A stretch of 64,000 nt of DNA from Streptomyces chartreusis (lineage in GTDB: Bacteria; Actinomycetota; Actinomycetes; Streptomycetales; Streptomycetaceae): assembly GCF_008704715.1 (NCBI RefSeq), contig NZ_CP023689.1, forward strand, positions 930,001 through 994,000, written 5' to 3'. Numbering within the stretch: position 1 is the stretch's first letter; every line of letters starts with the position of its first letter. Below the pieces are notes generated by a model, which was given only the letters and a program-made list of their open reading frames with translations, searched no databases and was not told the DNA's origin. Below, one piece after another: positions 27,911 to 36,992 of this stretch. A program made the translations under genes and the position numbers.

Positions 27911-28605
27911 ACGAGTGCTCCGGCTGCCCGCATGACCCGTGCCGCCTGCACCTGGAGGGTCACCCGGGGATCGCTGCCGCCCATCAACTCCACGAAGTCC
28001 AGGCCGGTTTCGAGGCCCAGCGTGTCCGGTACGCCGTCCAGCAGGGTCAGCCAGCGCCCGGCGCCGGCCGCCTGTTGCCAGTCCCTGCGGCGTACCGCCC
28101 TCACGAAGCCCCGGGCCACGTCGACCGGGCGACGACGGGCCGCGCGGGCCACGGCGCAGTCCTCGCCGGGCAGGGCGAGGGGTGCCAGGACCGCGAGTTG
28201 GTGGGTCAGTGTCTGCCACGGCGCCTCGTCGAGCCAGTCGGCTCCGGGTTCGGTGTCGTGGTCGCCGGTCGGGGGTGGGTCGAACCGCACCAGGGTGCGG
28301 CGCATGGCCCAGTGGCTCCACAGCACGGTGGGTGCCGCGTCGGGACGCGGCGGGAATGCCTCCACCGTTCTGCGGAACGTCTCAAGTGCCTCCGGGGCGG
28401 GCGGAGTCGGGAAGAGGACGTGCGGCAGCAGCAGATCCGCTCCCACCACGCGTACGGCCGCGAGGGCCATGCCTCCTTCGACGTCGTTCATCGCCGCGGT
28501 GCCTGACATGCGCACGTGGTCTCCGCCCCGAAGGGCGGAGACCACGTCGGACGCAATGTCCTGCACAGCGCCCTGCAAGAGGGCCGAAGTGCCTGACTGC
28601 TCCAT
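27907..28605 (-). CDS. Hypothetical protein (232 aa) of the peptide cassette
   Basis: A soluble protein beginning MEQSGTSALLQGAVQDIASD, then MALAAVRVVGADLLLPHVLF, WSHWAMRRTLVRFDPP, PWQTLTHQLAVLAPLALPGE and a C-terminal helical pair ending VTLQVQAARVMRAAGALV. I recognise no family or catalytic motif. GGGAG lies 8 bases before its ATG at 28605. It starts 22 bp after the stop of the 60-residue peptide gene and overlaps the next gene by 4 bp, so it is the first large gene of the cassette. Confidence 0.68.
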   Translation of the reverse strand: MEQSGTSALLQGAVQDIASDVVSALRGGDHVRMSGTAAMNDVEGGMALAAVRVVGADLLLPHVLFPTPPAPEALETFRRTVEAFPPRPDAAPTVLWSHWAMRRTLVRFDPPPTGDHDTEPGADWLDEAPWQTLTHQLAVLAPLALPGEDCAVARAARRRPVDVARGFVRAVRRRDWQQAAGAGRWLTLLDGVPDTLGLETGLDFVELMGGSDPRVTLQVQAARVMRAAGALV

Positions 28606-28627
28606 TCAGTCGCTCCCGTTCGTCCGC

Positions 28628-28810
28628 TCAGCCCTTCTTGGGGCGAGGGGTCGGCGGGGACAGCAGCAGCTTGGTGTCCGCGGAGAGCAGCGCCAGTGCT
28701 GCGCACTCGCGGCTGTCGCGGAAGACGCCGTCGGGTTCGGCCGGGTCGAGTGCCGCTTCGAGGTCGGTCCGCACGCCGGTCGTTTCCTCGATCGCCTTGA
28801 TGGAAGGCAT
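28628..28810 (-). CDS. 60-residue peptide, candidate small effector or precursor
   Basis: The peptide begins MPSIKAIEETTGVRTDLEAA, has an acidic middle (DPAEPDGVFRDSREC), then CAALALLSADTKLLLSPPTP and a basic RPKKG end. AGGAG lies 9 bases before the ATG at 28810, which is better than the in-frame ATG at 28837. The acidic helical first half, hydrophobic/Pro-rich second half and single Cys are compatible with a ribosomal peptide precursor or a small regulatory subunit; neither is shown. It heads the minus-strand cassette and is the most upstream gene on this strand. Confidence 0.6.
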   Translation of the reverse strand: MPSIKAIEETTGVRTDLEAALDPAEPDGVFRDSRECAALALLSADTKLLLSPPTPRPKKG

Positions 28811-29506
28811 ATCACCATCTCCTCTGGGGTCAGCCATAGCCTCCACAACCAAGAGCACCACACAGTCACAAAGCGCGCATCTTTTCCCACAGGGCGCATA
28901 CGCCACTTGTTCAACAGCGCGGGATCCGGGCGCGCGGGCCCCCACAACGGGGCCGCCCGGACGCCCCGAGGCACCGCAGGGCCGCCCGCCAGGTATCCGT
29001 CCGGGGAATTGGAATCCAAGTCAACTGAACGGATGTCAGAAATCCATCCCTGAGCTGCCTGGATTCGTTTTAACTCCACTGGGTACGGATGAAGCCCCAA
29101 CTATGGCCCCCGGAGCGGGAATCCAGTGTTCACCCGAGTTACCGGCCAGTTTCTCGCAGATGACCCGTCGATGGCTGGAGCGGGACCAAGTGCCCGTCCT
29201 GAACAGCCCGGTTGGCCGGAGAGTAACGACGGAGGGGCCGCCGCGGGATTCAACCAACCCGTTCCGTCGCCACCGTTCCGCTTATCAACGCGTGTTGATT
29301 CCTCAGTAACCTCAAAAAAAGCTCAGGGATCCCCGGGTAAACCTGTAATGGGGGTGCGTGGCTCGCTAATCTCCGATTCGAAGGAAGAGCAGGTCACCCA
29401 CTGTCATCAGACGAGAGGTGCGCATGCGAAACCGTCCGCGGCTCGCCGACCGACCCCCCACCGCCCCCCACCTGGTGCGTGCCGCGACCCCCCACCAGGG
29501 TCGCCC
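28811..29506. other. Non-coding boundary region between peptide cassette and PKS-cluster regulators
   Basis: About 700 bp, less GC-rich than its surroundings (A-runs such as CTCAAAAAAAGC near 29312). No credible gene was found on either strand. It must hold the divergent promoters of the peptide cassette and the first LAL gene, plus the inverted repeat at 29284-29299. The frame of the LAL gene stays open back to 29126, but the reading there (including a TTA codon) has no family resemblance. Confidence 0.6.
29284..29299. promoter_or_regulatory. Inverted repeat upstream of the LAL pair
   Basis: ATCAAC (29284-29289), GCGT, GTTGAT (29294-29299): perfect 6-base arms, 208 bp before the LAL start. 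Possible operator; the regulator is unknown. Confidence 0.4.
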
Positions 29507-32107
29507 ATGACCGCCACACCCGCTTTCGTCCCCGCTCAACTCGTCGGCCGGCAGGCCGTGCTCGACACCCTCGACGGGTTCGTTCGACGACTCGAGGACG
29601 GTGTCTCCGACATCGCCGTCGTCACCGGTCCCGTCGGCTCCGGCCGCAGCGCGGTCCTCGACCGGGTCGTCGACCGGGCCCGTGCCGCGGGTCTCGCCGT
29701 CGGGGTCGCCCGCTGTTCACCGCGTGAGTCCCAGCTCCCGTACGGTGCCATCACCCAGCTCCTGGGCACCCTGTGCCGGCCATCCAGGATCGGTGCCCTC
29801 GCCTCCGGCATCGGCCCCACGAGCAGGCCCACGGACACCGTGGCCCGGATGTGCGACACCCTGCTGACCCTGTCGGCCGGCCGGCCCGTGCTGCTGGCCG
29901 TGGACGACCTGCACCTCGCCGACCCCCACTCCCTGCGCCGCCTGGTCGATCTGATCCACCGCGCCCGGCAGGGCGCGGTGCTGGGCCTCGTCACCTCCCC
30001 CGTGCCGGTCCGTCAGGTCCTCGACGCCGCGGGCGCCCGGCCCGCGGCGCCCAGTTCGGTGCACACCCTGCGCCTCGACGCGCTCACCACCGCCGAGGCG
30101 CGCAGCGTGGTCGAGGCCCGCGTCGGCCACCCCGTACAGCGGTCCGTGCTCACGGTGGCCGGGGTCGCCGGCTGGTCCCCCGCCGTGCTGCACGCCGTCG
30201 CCGACCGGATCACCGGGCTCGGACGTCCCCTGGACACGGACGCGGTGCCGCAGCTCATCGCCGCCGCCCGCACCGCCTGGTCCACCCGCGCCCTCACCAC
30301 CCTGCACGGTCTGCCCAAGAACGTGGTGGCCCTGCTGCGGGCCACCGCGGTCGGCGGGCACCAGCTGGAGCCGGCCCGGCTCGCGGCCCTCGCCGGTCTC
30401 GACGCGACCGCGTTCGCCGACGCCGTGGACGCCCTGCGGGCGTGCGGGCTGCTCGCCGACACCGACATTCCCCGGCTGCGCCACCCCTGGTTCGCCGACG
30501 ACGTCCTGGCGGGCATGACCGGGCCCGAGCGCGACCGGCTGCACCGCCGCGCGGCGTCGCTGCACGGCCAGGAGGGCGCGCGCGTGGGCACCGTCGCCGA
30601 CATGCTCGGCGACGTCACCTCGCTCGTGCGTTCCTGGACCGCCTCGGACCTCGCCGCGTCCTCCCGCCCCCGGCACACCGCCGACGTCACCACCGCGTCG
30701 CTGCGGCACTCGCTGTGCGAGCCGGTGACCGAGGCCGAACGGGCCCGGCGTCTGATCCGGCTGGCCACGGCCGAGGCGGTCACCGCCCCGCAGGCCGCGG
30801 ACGGCCGGCTGCGTCAGGTGATGCTCCGTCACCTCAGCCGCGAGACCTGGCCCGACGTGCTCAACGCCGCCGATCTGCTGCTCAGCCGGGGCGACGCCGA
30901 GACCGCGCGCTGGGTGATCGCCGACGTGCACCAGCGGGCCCTGACCAAGATCCCCGACGAGGAGCTGCGCCCGCTGCGCGCCCTCGGCCGGCTCGCCCAC
31001 AAGGAGAAGGGCGGACTCCCGCTCGTCGCCCCGCCCCCCGTCCACTCCGACCGGACCGGGCACCCCGCCCAGTCGGCCGTGCTCGCCTGGACCCTCGCCA
31101 CCCGCGGTGACGAGCGGGACCGGGTCCTCGAACTCGCCCGCACGGCGCTCGACGAACCCGCGACCGTGCCGTTCATGTGCCGCATAGCCGCGGCGCGGGC
31201 CCTGCTGAGCGCGGACGACATACCCGCCGGCCTCGACCGTCTGGACGCCGTCGCCGCGGACGCGCGTGGCGCCGACGCCCTCGCGGCGGCCGCACAGGCC
31301 CTGCTGAGCCGTGCGGAGGAGCAGATACGCCTCGGTCACGGCGAGGAGGCGCTGCGCGAGCTGACCGCCGCCACCCGGGCCCTGCCCCCGGCGTCGTGGC
31401 ACAGCCTCCTCGCCCCGCGCCTGGCCGCCGCCGAGGTCCTCGCCCTGCTCCGCTGCGGCCGCGTGGACGAGGCCCGGCGCGCCTCGGAACGCGCCCGGAG
31501 CAGGCCCGAGGGCCACAGCGTCACCACGGCGTTCCTGCTGTACGCCCGTGCCGAACTCGCCCTCATCGACCAGGACCCGGCCCGTGCGCTGCTCCTGCTG
31601 GAGGAATGCGGCCGCATGCTGCGGGCCAAGCGCTGGCGCAACCCCATGCTCATACCGTGGCGCAGCGCCGCGGCCGTCGCCCACCACCACCTGGGCGCCG
31701 CAGCCACCGCGGACGACCTGCTCGTGAAGGAACGCGAGGTCGCCGAGCGCTGGGGCACGCCCGGTGCCTTCACGGCGTTGCGCGCCCGCACCCTCGAGGC
31801 GCTGGCAGGCAACGGCGTCGAAATCCCTCGGGCATACGCCGGGTCCGCCCCCTCGCCACGGTCCTCCCACGACGCTCCGGCAGCGTTGCCCGACGTGACC
31901 GCCCCGGCGCCGGACCCGCTCACGCCGTCCGAGCGCGACGTGGCGGACCTCGTCCTGGCCGGGCTCGTCAACCGTGAGATCGCCCGCCGTCTGGGCCTTG
32001 CCACCCGCACCGTCGAGCTCCGGCTGACGCACACCTACCGCAAGCTCGGCGTGAAGGGCCGTGCCGCCCTCGTCGCGCATCTGCGCGCCCGGCAGGAGGA
32101 CGACTGA
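29507..32107 (+). CDS. LAL-type LuxR regulator 1
   Basis: This 866-aa large ATP-binding regulator has an N-terminal AAA-like domain with the Walker A-type GPVGSGRS at residues 41-48 (the usual Lys is Arg) and a Walker B-type LLAVDDLHLAD. A long helical TPR-like middle is followed by the C-terminal LuxR HTH (LTPSERDVADLVLAGLVNRE, IARRLGLATRTVELRLTHTY). LAL proteins are pathway activators in macrolide and polyene clusters. The ATG at 29507 was chosen because it directly precedes conserved sequence (FVPAQLVGRQAVLDTL). It lies 3 bp before the second LAL gene, surely one operon. Confidence 0.88.
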   Translation: MTATPAFVPAQLVGRQAVLDTLDGFVRRLEDGVSDIAVVTGPVGSGRSAVLDRVVDRARAAGLAVGVARCSPRESQLPYGAITQLLGTLCRPSRIGALASGIGPTSRPTDTVARMCDTLLTLSAGRPVLLAVDDLHLADPHSLRRLVDLIHRARQGAVLGLVTSPVPVRQVLDAAGARPAAPSSVHTLRLDALTTAEARSVVEARVGHPVQRSVLTVAGVAGWSPAVLHAVADRITGLGRPLDTDAVPQLIAAARTAWSTRALTTLHGLPKNVVALLRATAVGGHQLEPARLAALAGLDATAFADAVDALRACGLLADTDIPRLRHPWFADDVLAGMTGPERDRLHRRAASLHGQEGARVGTVADMLGDVTSLVRSWTASDLAASSRPRHTADVTTASLRHSLCEPVTEAERARRLIRLATAEAVTAPQAADGRLRQVMLRHLSRETWPDVLNAADLLLSRGDAETARWVIADVHQRALTKIPDEELRPLRALGRLAHKEKGGLPLVAPPPVHSDRTGHPAQSAVLAWTLATRGDERDRVLELARTALDEPATVPFMCRIAAARALLSADDIPAGLDRLDAVAADARGADALAAAAQALLSRAEEQIRLGHGEEALRELTAATRALPPASWHSLLAPRLAAAEVLALLRCGRVDEARRASERARSRPEGHSVTTAFLLYARAELALIDQDPARALLLLEECGRMLRAKRWRNPMLIPWRSAAAVAHHHLGAAATADDLLVKEREVAERWGTPGAFTALRARTLEALAGNGVEIPRAYAGSAPSPRSSHDAPAALPDVTAPAPDPLTPSERDVADLVLAGLVNREIARRLGLATRTVELRLTHTYRKLGVKGRAALVAHLRARQEDD

Positions 32108-32110
32108 GCC

Positions 32111-34891
32111 ATGCTGCTGGAGCGCGAGCAGGAGCTGGCCGTACTCAACGAGGCGGTCGCCGAGGCCCGGGCGGGCACCGGCGTCCTCGTCGTCGTCGAG
32201 GGCGGCACCGGCGCCGGCACCACGGCCCTGCTGAACCGGCTGGCCGAGCGGGCCACGGCGACCGGCGCCCTGGTGCTGCGCTCCGGCGGCATCCCCGCCG
32301 AACGCACCGTCCCCTTCGGTGTGCTGCGCCGGCTCGTGCTTCCGCTGGTCGCCGAACGCGATCTGCCCGCTCCCCTGCTCACCGCGGTGCCGCCCATCGC
32401 CGCCGGCCCGGACCACGCGGGCCCAGAAGGCGAGGCGGGTGCCGTCGTGCGCGCCGACACGCTCCACTGGCTGCACATCCTGTTCGCCGGCCTCAGCGCC
32501 GAGCGGTCCGTGGTCCTCGCCGTCGACGACCTGGGCTGGGTCGACGACGACTCCCTGGAGGCCCTCGCCCATCTCGCGGCGCGCCTCGACGGCCTGCGCA
32601 TGCTGCTGGCCGTGGTCCGCAAGGACGGCCTCGGCACCCGCGACCCGCTCGTCGGCGAGATCACGGCGGCCGCCACCCACCGCGTGCGGGCCTGCGGCCT
32701 GTCCCGTCGCGGCACCGCGGCGCTGGTGACCCGTCATCTCGGGGACGGCTGCCCCGAGGAGTTCCGCCGGACCTGCCACGACATCACAGCGGGCCGGCCC
32801 AAGGACCTGCGGGTGCTGTGCGACCGGGCCCGGTTGCGGCGGCTGGGCGCACCCCACTGGCACACGCAACGCCTGCGCGGGCTGGGCGAGTCGCTGCGCC
32901 GCGAGCGGCTGCTGTCGATGCTGCGGCGCGAACCCGTCCTCGACGCCTTCCTCAAGGCCACCGCCGTGCTCGCCGACCAGGCCACGGACGACCTCGTCGC
33001 CCGGCTCGCGGGTCTGACCGGGCAGCAGTGCGCGTACGCCCTTGAAGTCCTCACGCACACCTGGCCGCCCGAGCCCGGCCACGACCGGGCCGCCCACACG
33101 CGCGCGGCCTGCGCCGTCGTACTCCAGGCCATGGGTGACGAGGAGAGTTCCCGCCGCCACCGGCAGGCGTCCGCCGTGCTCGACGCGTGCGGCGCCGGAC
33201 CGGAGGAGGTCGCTCTGCCGCTGCTGCACGTCGACCGGCTGGGCGACCCGTGGGAGATCCACCAGCTGCGCGCCGCCGCCGCGGCCGCCCGCCGCCGGGG
33301 CGCGCCGGAGACGGCCGTGCGCTATCTCGGCCGTGCCCTCGTCGACGTACCGGCCGGCAGTCACGTCCGTGCCGAGTTGCTGTACGAGCTCGGGGTCACC
33401 GAGCTGGACCTCGAGTCCCCGGTGGCGGGCCGCCACTTCGTGCAGGCGGCGCGGCTGATGCCGAGGCTGCGGCGTCGCGCCGAGGTGGTCTCCAGCACCC
33501 CGATGGACATCGTGCGCAGCGATCCCGAGGTCGCCGCGCTGGTCAGGGAGACCGCCGCCGGTCTCGGGACTCCGCGGGAGGGCGACCGGCAGGGCAGCTA
33601 CCTCGCGATGCGGCTGGAGGCCCGCGCACGGTACGCGGGGCTGGAGGATCCCGGCCTGGTGACATCGGCGACGCGCCGGCTGCTCGACCTCGACGAACAG
33701 CGCCACGTCGCCTCCGCGGCCGAACGCGAGTTGCGCACCGTCCTCGTGTTCTCGGCCGCCATGGGCGGGCAGTCCGACCACCGGACAGTGGCCGGGATGG
33801 CCCGGCAGGTCCTGGAGGAGGAGCCGGCGCACAGCGCCCTGTCCGGTCTGGCGCTCGAACTGCTGCCTCCGGTGCTCTACTGCACGGACAGCCCGCAGGT
33901 CGTCGCGTCCTGGCTGGCCGCGGCCCGTCTGCATGCCGCGCAGGAGGGCAACGCCACGACGCTGTCCCGGATCGAGGCGGTGCAAGGGCTCGCGCTGCTG
34001 TCGCGGGGCGAGGTCGGCGCGGCCCGGGAGTGCGGGGTGCGCGCGCTCGCGCTGGCCGAGGGCGGGACGCCCAGGGACCGGGTGCACGCCACTCTCGTCC
34101 AGGGCCACGTCGCCCTCGCGGTGAGCGACGCCGCCCTTGCCGAACGGCTCCTCGAAGGCGCCGAACCGGCCGCCGACCTGCGGATGTTCGCCCTGTTCGG
34201 GGCACTGAAGGGGATGCTCGCGGAGGACCGCGGGAATCTGCCGGTGGCCCTCGCGCACTACCTGGACTGCGGGCGGGTCCTGGAACGCGCCGGGTGGGTG
34301 AACCCGGCGTTCGCGCACTGGCAGGTCAGGGTCGCCCTCATTCATCACCGCGCGGCCCGGACCGCCGACGCCCTGGCCGCCGCCCGCACCCATCACGAGC
34401 GTGCGCTCGCCTGGGGCGCGCCGACCGCGCTGAGCCGGGCGCTGCGTCTGCTCGGCACGGTCACCGAGGGAGCGCCGGGAATCGAGTTTCTGCGACAGGC
34501 CGTGGACATCGTGGAAACGGAAGGCAGCCGGCTGGAGTTGGCCCACTCCCTCATCGAATTGGGCAGACGTCTGCAACGGGAATCCCTCCCGGAGGGCGAT
34601 CGGCTCTTCCGGCGCGGCCGCCGGCTGGCCGCCGAATTGGTCAACGCGCCGGTCGACGCCGGGGACGGCGGCCCGGCACGCACCGAGCAGGCCCTCACCG
34701 CCGGGCTCACCCCGGCCGAGACGAGAGTCGCGGAGCGCGCGGCACGCGGGCTGAGCAATAGAGAGATCGCAGAGGAACTCGAAACGAGTCTACGGGCCGT
34801 TGAAAGACACCTCACGAGCTCCTACCGCAAATTCCGGATTACCGGCCGGGAACAACTGGCCCACGCCATGGGAATGGACGCGACCCGCTAA
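32111..34891 (+). CDS. LAL-type LuxR regulator 2
   Basis: This is a 926-aa protein with the same architecture as the preceding gene. Its nucleotide site is further decayed: GGTGAGTT at residues 31-38, with Thr in place of the Walker Lys, while Walker B (VVLAVDDLGWVDDD) is intact. The C-terminal HTH is LTPAETRVAERAARGLSNRE, IAEELETSLRAVERHLTSSY. The start codon follows the LAL1 stop by 3 bases, so the two are co-translated and may act as partners. Targets are probably the PKS cluster genes (inferred). Confidence 0.87.
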   Translation: MLLEREQELAVLNEAVAEARAGTGVLVVVEGGTGAGTTALLNRLAERATATGALVLRSGGIPAERTVPFGVLRRLVLPLVAERDLPAPLLTAVPPIAAGPDHAGPEGEAGAVVRADTLHWLHILFAGLSAERSVVLAVDDLGWVDDDSLEALAHLAARLDGLRMLLAVVRKDGLGTRDPLVGEITAAATHRVRACGLSRRGTAALVTRHLGDGCPEEFRRTCHDITAGRPKDLRVLCDRARLRRLGAPHWHTQRLRGLGESLRRERLLSMLRREPVLDAFLKATAVLADQATDDLVARLAGLTGQQCAYALEVLTHTWPPEPGHDRAAHTRAACAVVLQAMGDEESSRRHRQASAVLDACGAGPEEVALPLLHVDRLGDPWEIHQLRAAAAAARRRGAPETAVRYLGRALVDVPAGSHVRAELLYELGVTELDLESPVAGRHFVQAARLMPRLRRRAEVVSSTPMDIVRSDPEVAALVRETAAGLGTPREGDRQGSYLAMRLEARARYAGLEDPGLVTSATRRLLDLDEQRHVASAAERELRTVLVFSAAMGGQSDHRTVAGMARQVLEEEPAHSALSGLALELLPPVLYCTDSPQVVASWLAAARLHAAQEGNATTLSRIEAVQGLALLSRGEVGAARECGVRALALAEGGTPRDRVHATLVQGHVALAVSDAALAERLLEGAEPAADLRMFALFGALKGMLAEDRGNLPVALAHYLDCGRVLERAGWVNPAFAHWQVRVALIHHRAARTADALAAARTHHERALAWGAPTALSRALRLLGTVTEGAPGIEFLRQAVDIVETEGSRLELAHSLIELGRRLQRESLPEGDRLFRRGRRLAAELVNAPVDAGDGGPARTEQALTAGLTPAETRVAERAARGLSNREIAEELETSLRAVERHLTSSYRKFRITGREQLAHAMGMDATR

Positions 34892-35312
34892 CCTGCCCAG
34901 GACGGCATTGATCCGTGCTTGCCGACCTGCGCGGAGTTTTGTTCATTGTGTTCACGGAATCCTGGGAACTCAAAGTCGCACTTTTTCCATCATCTTCACC
35001 ACCGCACACTCCGCCGGACCCGCCGGCAGCCGAGCAACCGCTCTGACGTGCACAGATGCTCACTTCGGCGCCGCCCGCAGGTCGTGTTCACCGGTTACCG
35101 AACGGTACTCGAAGGCATCCGCATACGGGACCGCAATGTGCACCGAACCACCGCCGGCGGGTACCGCAGTCTTAACGGTGAATAGGGCCTTGCGAACCCT
35201 GCATGCCTTGACATGTATTTTCTCTCGATGGCAATGTCATAGGTGAAGGAACACTCCCCGCTGCGGGATGCACCACTGGTCATGAGCGCTGAGAGAGAGT
35301 GGCCCACCCCCC
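34892..35312. other. Non-coding region upstream of the PAS-LuxR gene
   Basis: A 421-bp gap, lower in GC than the genes. A perfect -35-like TTGACA is at 35208-35213, but no good -10 lies at normal spacing. No credible coding frame on either strand. It presumably contains the end of the LAL transcript and the PAS-LuxR promoter. Confidence 0.55.
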
Positions 35313-36005
35313 ATGAAAAACGCCGGCCTAGACTCCGCAGAAATCCTCCCCGACGCACCGCGGAACTGGTCTCCGGAACCGTATCGCGACAATTATTTGG
35401 CGCTTTTCGAGCAGTCCCTCGTTTGCATCGCGAACCTTGATCTGGAATTCCGGATAATGGAGGCCAACCAGTCCTTCGCCCAGCAATTCGCCTGGAGCCC
35501 CGGGCAGGGCACGGGAAGGGACTTCTGTGAACTCCTGCACCCCAGTGTGCAGGGCAAGCTGAAGAACGAGCTGATCCGTCTGGCGGACGGTCAGAGTCCC
35601 CGGTTCGCGGACCACTTGGTCGCGCTGGGCGCGCAGGACGCCGTATTCCGTGGCGAGATGACCGGAATCGCCGTACGAAGCGGTGTCGGCCGGGTGGACC
35701 GCATACTGGTGCTGGTCGACCCGGAGGAGTCCGAGAACGGTCCGCAGATCGCCAACGCACGGCGCAAACTCTTCAGCCCGATGCACGCTCGGATTCTGGA
35801 GGGAGTGGCATCAGGCGAGTCGACGGTACAGCTCGCCACGAAACTGTTCCTGAGCCGCGGCGGGGTCGAGTATCACGTCTCCTCTCTGCTGCGGAAGCTG
35901 AAAGTGACCAACCGGCCGGCATTGATATCGAAGAGCTATTCCCTCGGTGTCTTCGCCGTCGGTCAGTGGCCACCGCGGGTACGCCCGGAGTTCGTGTCCG
36001 AGTGA
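35313..36005 (+). CDS. PAS-LuxR regulator (PimM/NysRIV/AmphRIV type)
   Basis: The product is 230 aa. An N-terminal PAS domain covers about residues 25-130 (NYLALFEQSLVCIANLDLEF, RIMEANQSFAQQFAW, GRDFCELLHP). A C-terminal LuxR HTH covers about 155-215 (MHARILEGVASGESTVQLAT, LFLSRGGVEYHVSSLLRKLK). This size and order is that of the polyene-cluster activators PimM, NysRIV, AmphRIV and PteF, which bind the operator CTVGGGAWWTCCCBAG directly. Near-matches to that operator precede both P450 genes (40167-40182 and 41476-41491). The N-terminus is about 30 residues longer than in PimM. A purine-rich GAGAGAGAG lies upstream of the ATG. Confidence 0.9.
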   Translation: MKNAGLDSAEILPDAPRNWSPEPYRDNYLALFEQSLVCIANLDLEFRIMEANQSFAQQFAWSPGQGTGRDFCELLHPSVQGKLKNELIRLADGQSPRFADHLVALGAQDAVFRGEMTGIAVRSGVGRVDRILVLVDPEESENGPQIANARRKLFSPMHARILEGVASGESTVQLATKLFLSRGGVEYHVSSLLRKLKVTNRPALISKSYSLGVFAVGQWPPRVRPEFVSE

Positions 36006-36025
36006 CCGCGGCCGGTTCACCGCTT

Positions 36026-36060
36026 CGAAGGCCCCGCCGTTTTCGCCGGCGGGGCCTTCG
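36026..36060. terminator. Bidirectional hairpin between PAS-LuxR and TEII genes
   Basis: CGAAGGCCCCGCCG (36026-36039) pairs perfectly with CGGCGGGGCCTTCG (36047-36060), loop TTTTCGC, followed by GGGGCTTTT. It lies between two convergent genes. Confidence 0.88.
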
Positions 36061-36067
36061 GGGCTTT

Positions 36068-36841
36068 TCAGGAGCCGGCCGCACGGGCCGCGTCGAGCTC
36101 CGTGAGGATCTCGTCGTACACCTCGCTCAGGTGGCCGGTGAGGAAGAAGTGGCCGCCGGAGAAGACCCGCATCCGGAAGGCGCCCTCGGTGTGGTCACGC
36201 CAGGCCTCGGCCTCCGCGAGGGTCGTGCGCGGGTCGGAGTCGCCGGTGAGGACCGTCAGCGGTCCGCGCATCCGGCGCTCGGGCGGGCAGGTGTAGGTCT
36301 CGATGGCGCGGTAGTCGCCGCGGATCGCGGGCAGCGCCATTCGCAGCAGTTCGTCGTTGCCGAAGACGGCCGCGTCGGTGCCGTTGAGGAGCCGCAGTTC
36401 GTTGATCACTCCCTTGTCGTCCTGCTGGTGCACCCGCTCGTCGCGGTGGGAGGAAGGAGAACGCCGGCCCGACGCGATCACGGCACGCGGCGGGTTGGCG
36501 CCGAGTTCCTCCAGCCGCAGCGCCGTCTCGAAGGCGAGGACGGCGCCCATGCTGTGGCCGAAGAACACCGTGGGCTTGTCGCTCAGTTCGCGGATCTCCT
36601 CGCACAGCAGGTCCGCGAGCTTGCCGATGTCCTCGACGCACGGCTCGGTGCGCCGGTCCTGGCGTCCCGGGTACTGGAGCGCGACCACGTCGGCCTCCGG
36701 GGCGAAGCGCACCGACACGGGGTGGAAGAAGCTGGCCGAACCGCCCGCGTGCGGAAAGCAGACCAGCCGTACGGCGCTGGAGGCGGCGGGGTGGTAGCGG
36801 CGGATCCACGCCGTGGTGGCGTCGTCGGCGATACGCGACAT
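36068..36841 (-). CDS. Type II thioesterase (editing)
   Basis: This 257-aa alpha/beta hydrolase has the TEII signatures RLVCFPHAGGSASFFHP near the N-terminus, the nucleophile elbow FFGHSMGAVLAFE (Ser at about residue 95), the aspartate in TVLTGDSDPRTTLAE and the catalytic His in FSGGHFFLTGH. TEII enzymes hydrolyse misprimed acyl groups from PKS carrier domains. AAAGGA precedes the ATG at 36841. It is downstream of LAL3 on the same strand, 151 bp away, so it may have its own promoter. Confidence 0.92.
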   Translation of the reverse strand: MSRIADDATTAWIRRYHPAASSAVRLVCFPHAGGSASFFHPVSVRFAPEADVVALQYPGRQDRRTEPCVEDIGKLADLLCEEIRELSDKPTVFFGHSMGAVLAFETALRLEELGANPPRAVIASGRRSPSSHRDERVHQQDDKGVINELRLLNGTDAAVFGNDELLRMALPAIRGDYRAIETYTCPPERRMRGPLTVLTGDSDPRTTLAEAEAWRDHTEGAFRMRVFSGGHFFLTGHLSEVYDEILTELDAARAAGS

Positions 36842-36992
36842 GGGCGTCCTTTCCAGAGCTTTCGTCGGTGCGGCGGCGGCAACCGGCCCGCCGTCGCCGC
36901 CCATTGAACGCAAGGCGCCACCTGCAAAACCCTAAACTTCGCCGCCGAGGTGGGGCGCCACGACCGGTCCGGGCGCGGCGCCCGTCCGCGTC

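Noticed and set aside
29126..29506. N-terminal extension of LAL1 to 29126
   Set aside because: No family similarity, includes a TTA codon, and covers the low-GC promoter region.
35208..35213. TTGACA as -35 box of the PAS-LuxR gene
   Set aside because: No acceptable -10 hexamer at 16-19 bp; reported only as a note within the gap.
36922..36937. Possible PimM-like site upstream of the type II thioesterase (complement TTTAGGGTTTTGCAGG)
   Set aside because: Only about 10 of 16 positions match the consensus, too weak to claim.
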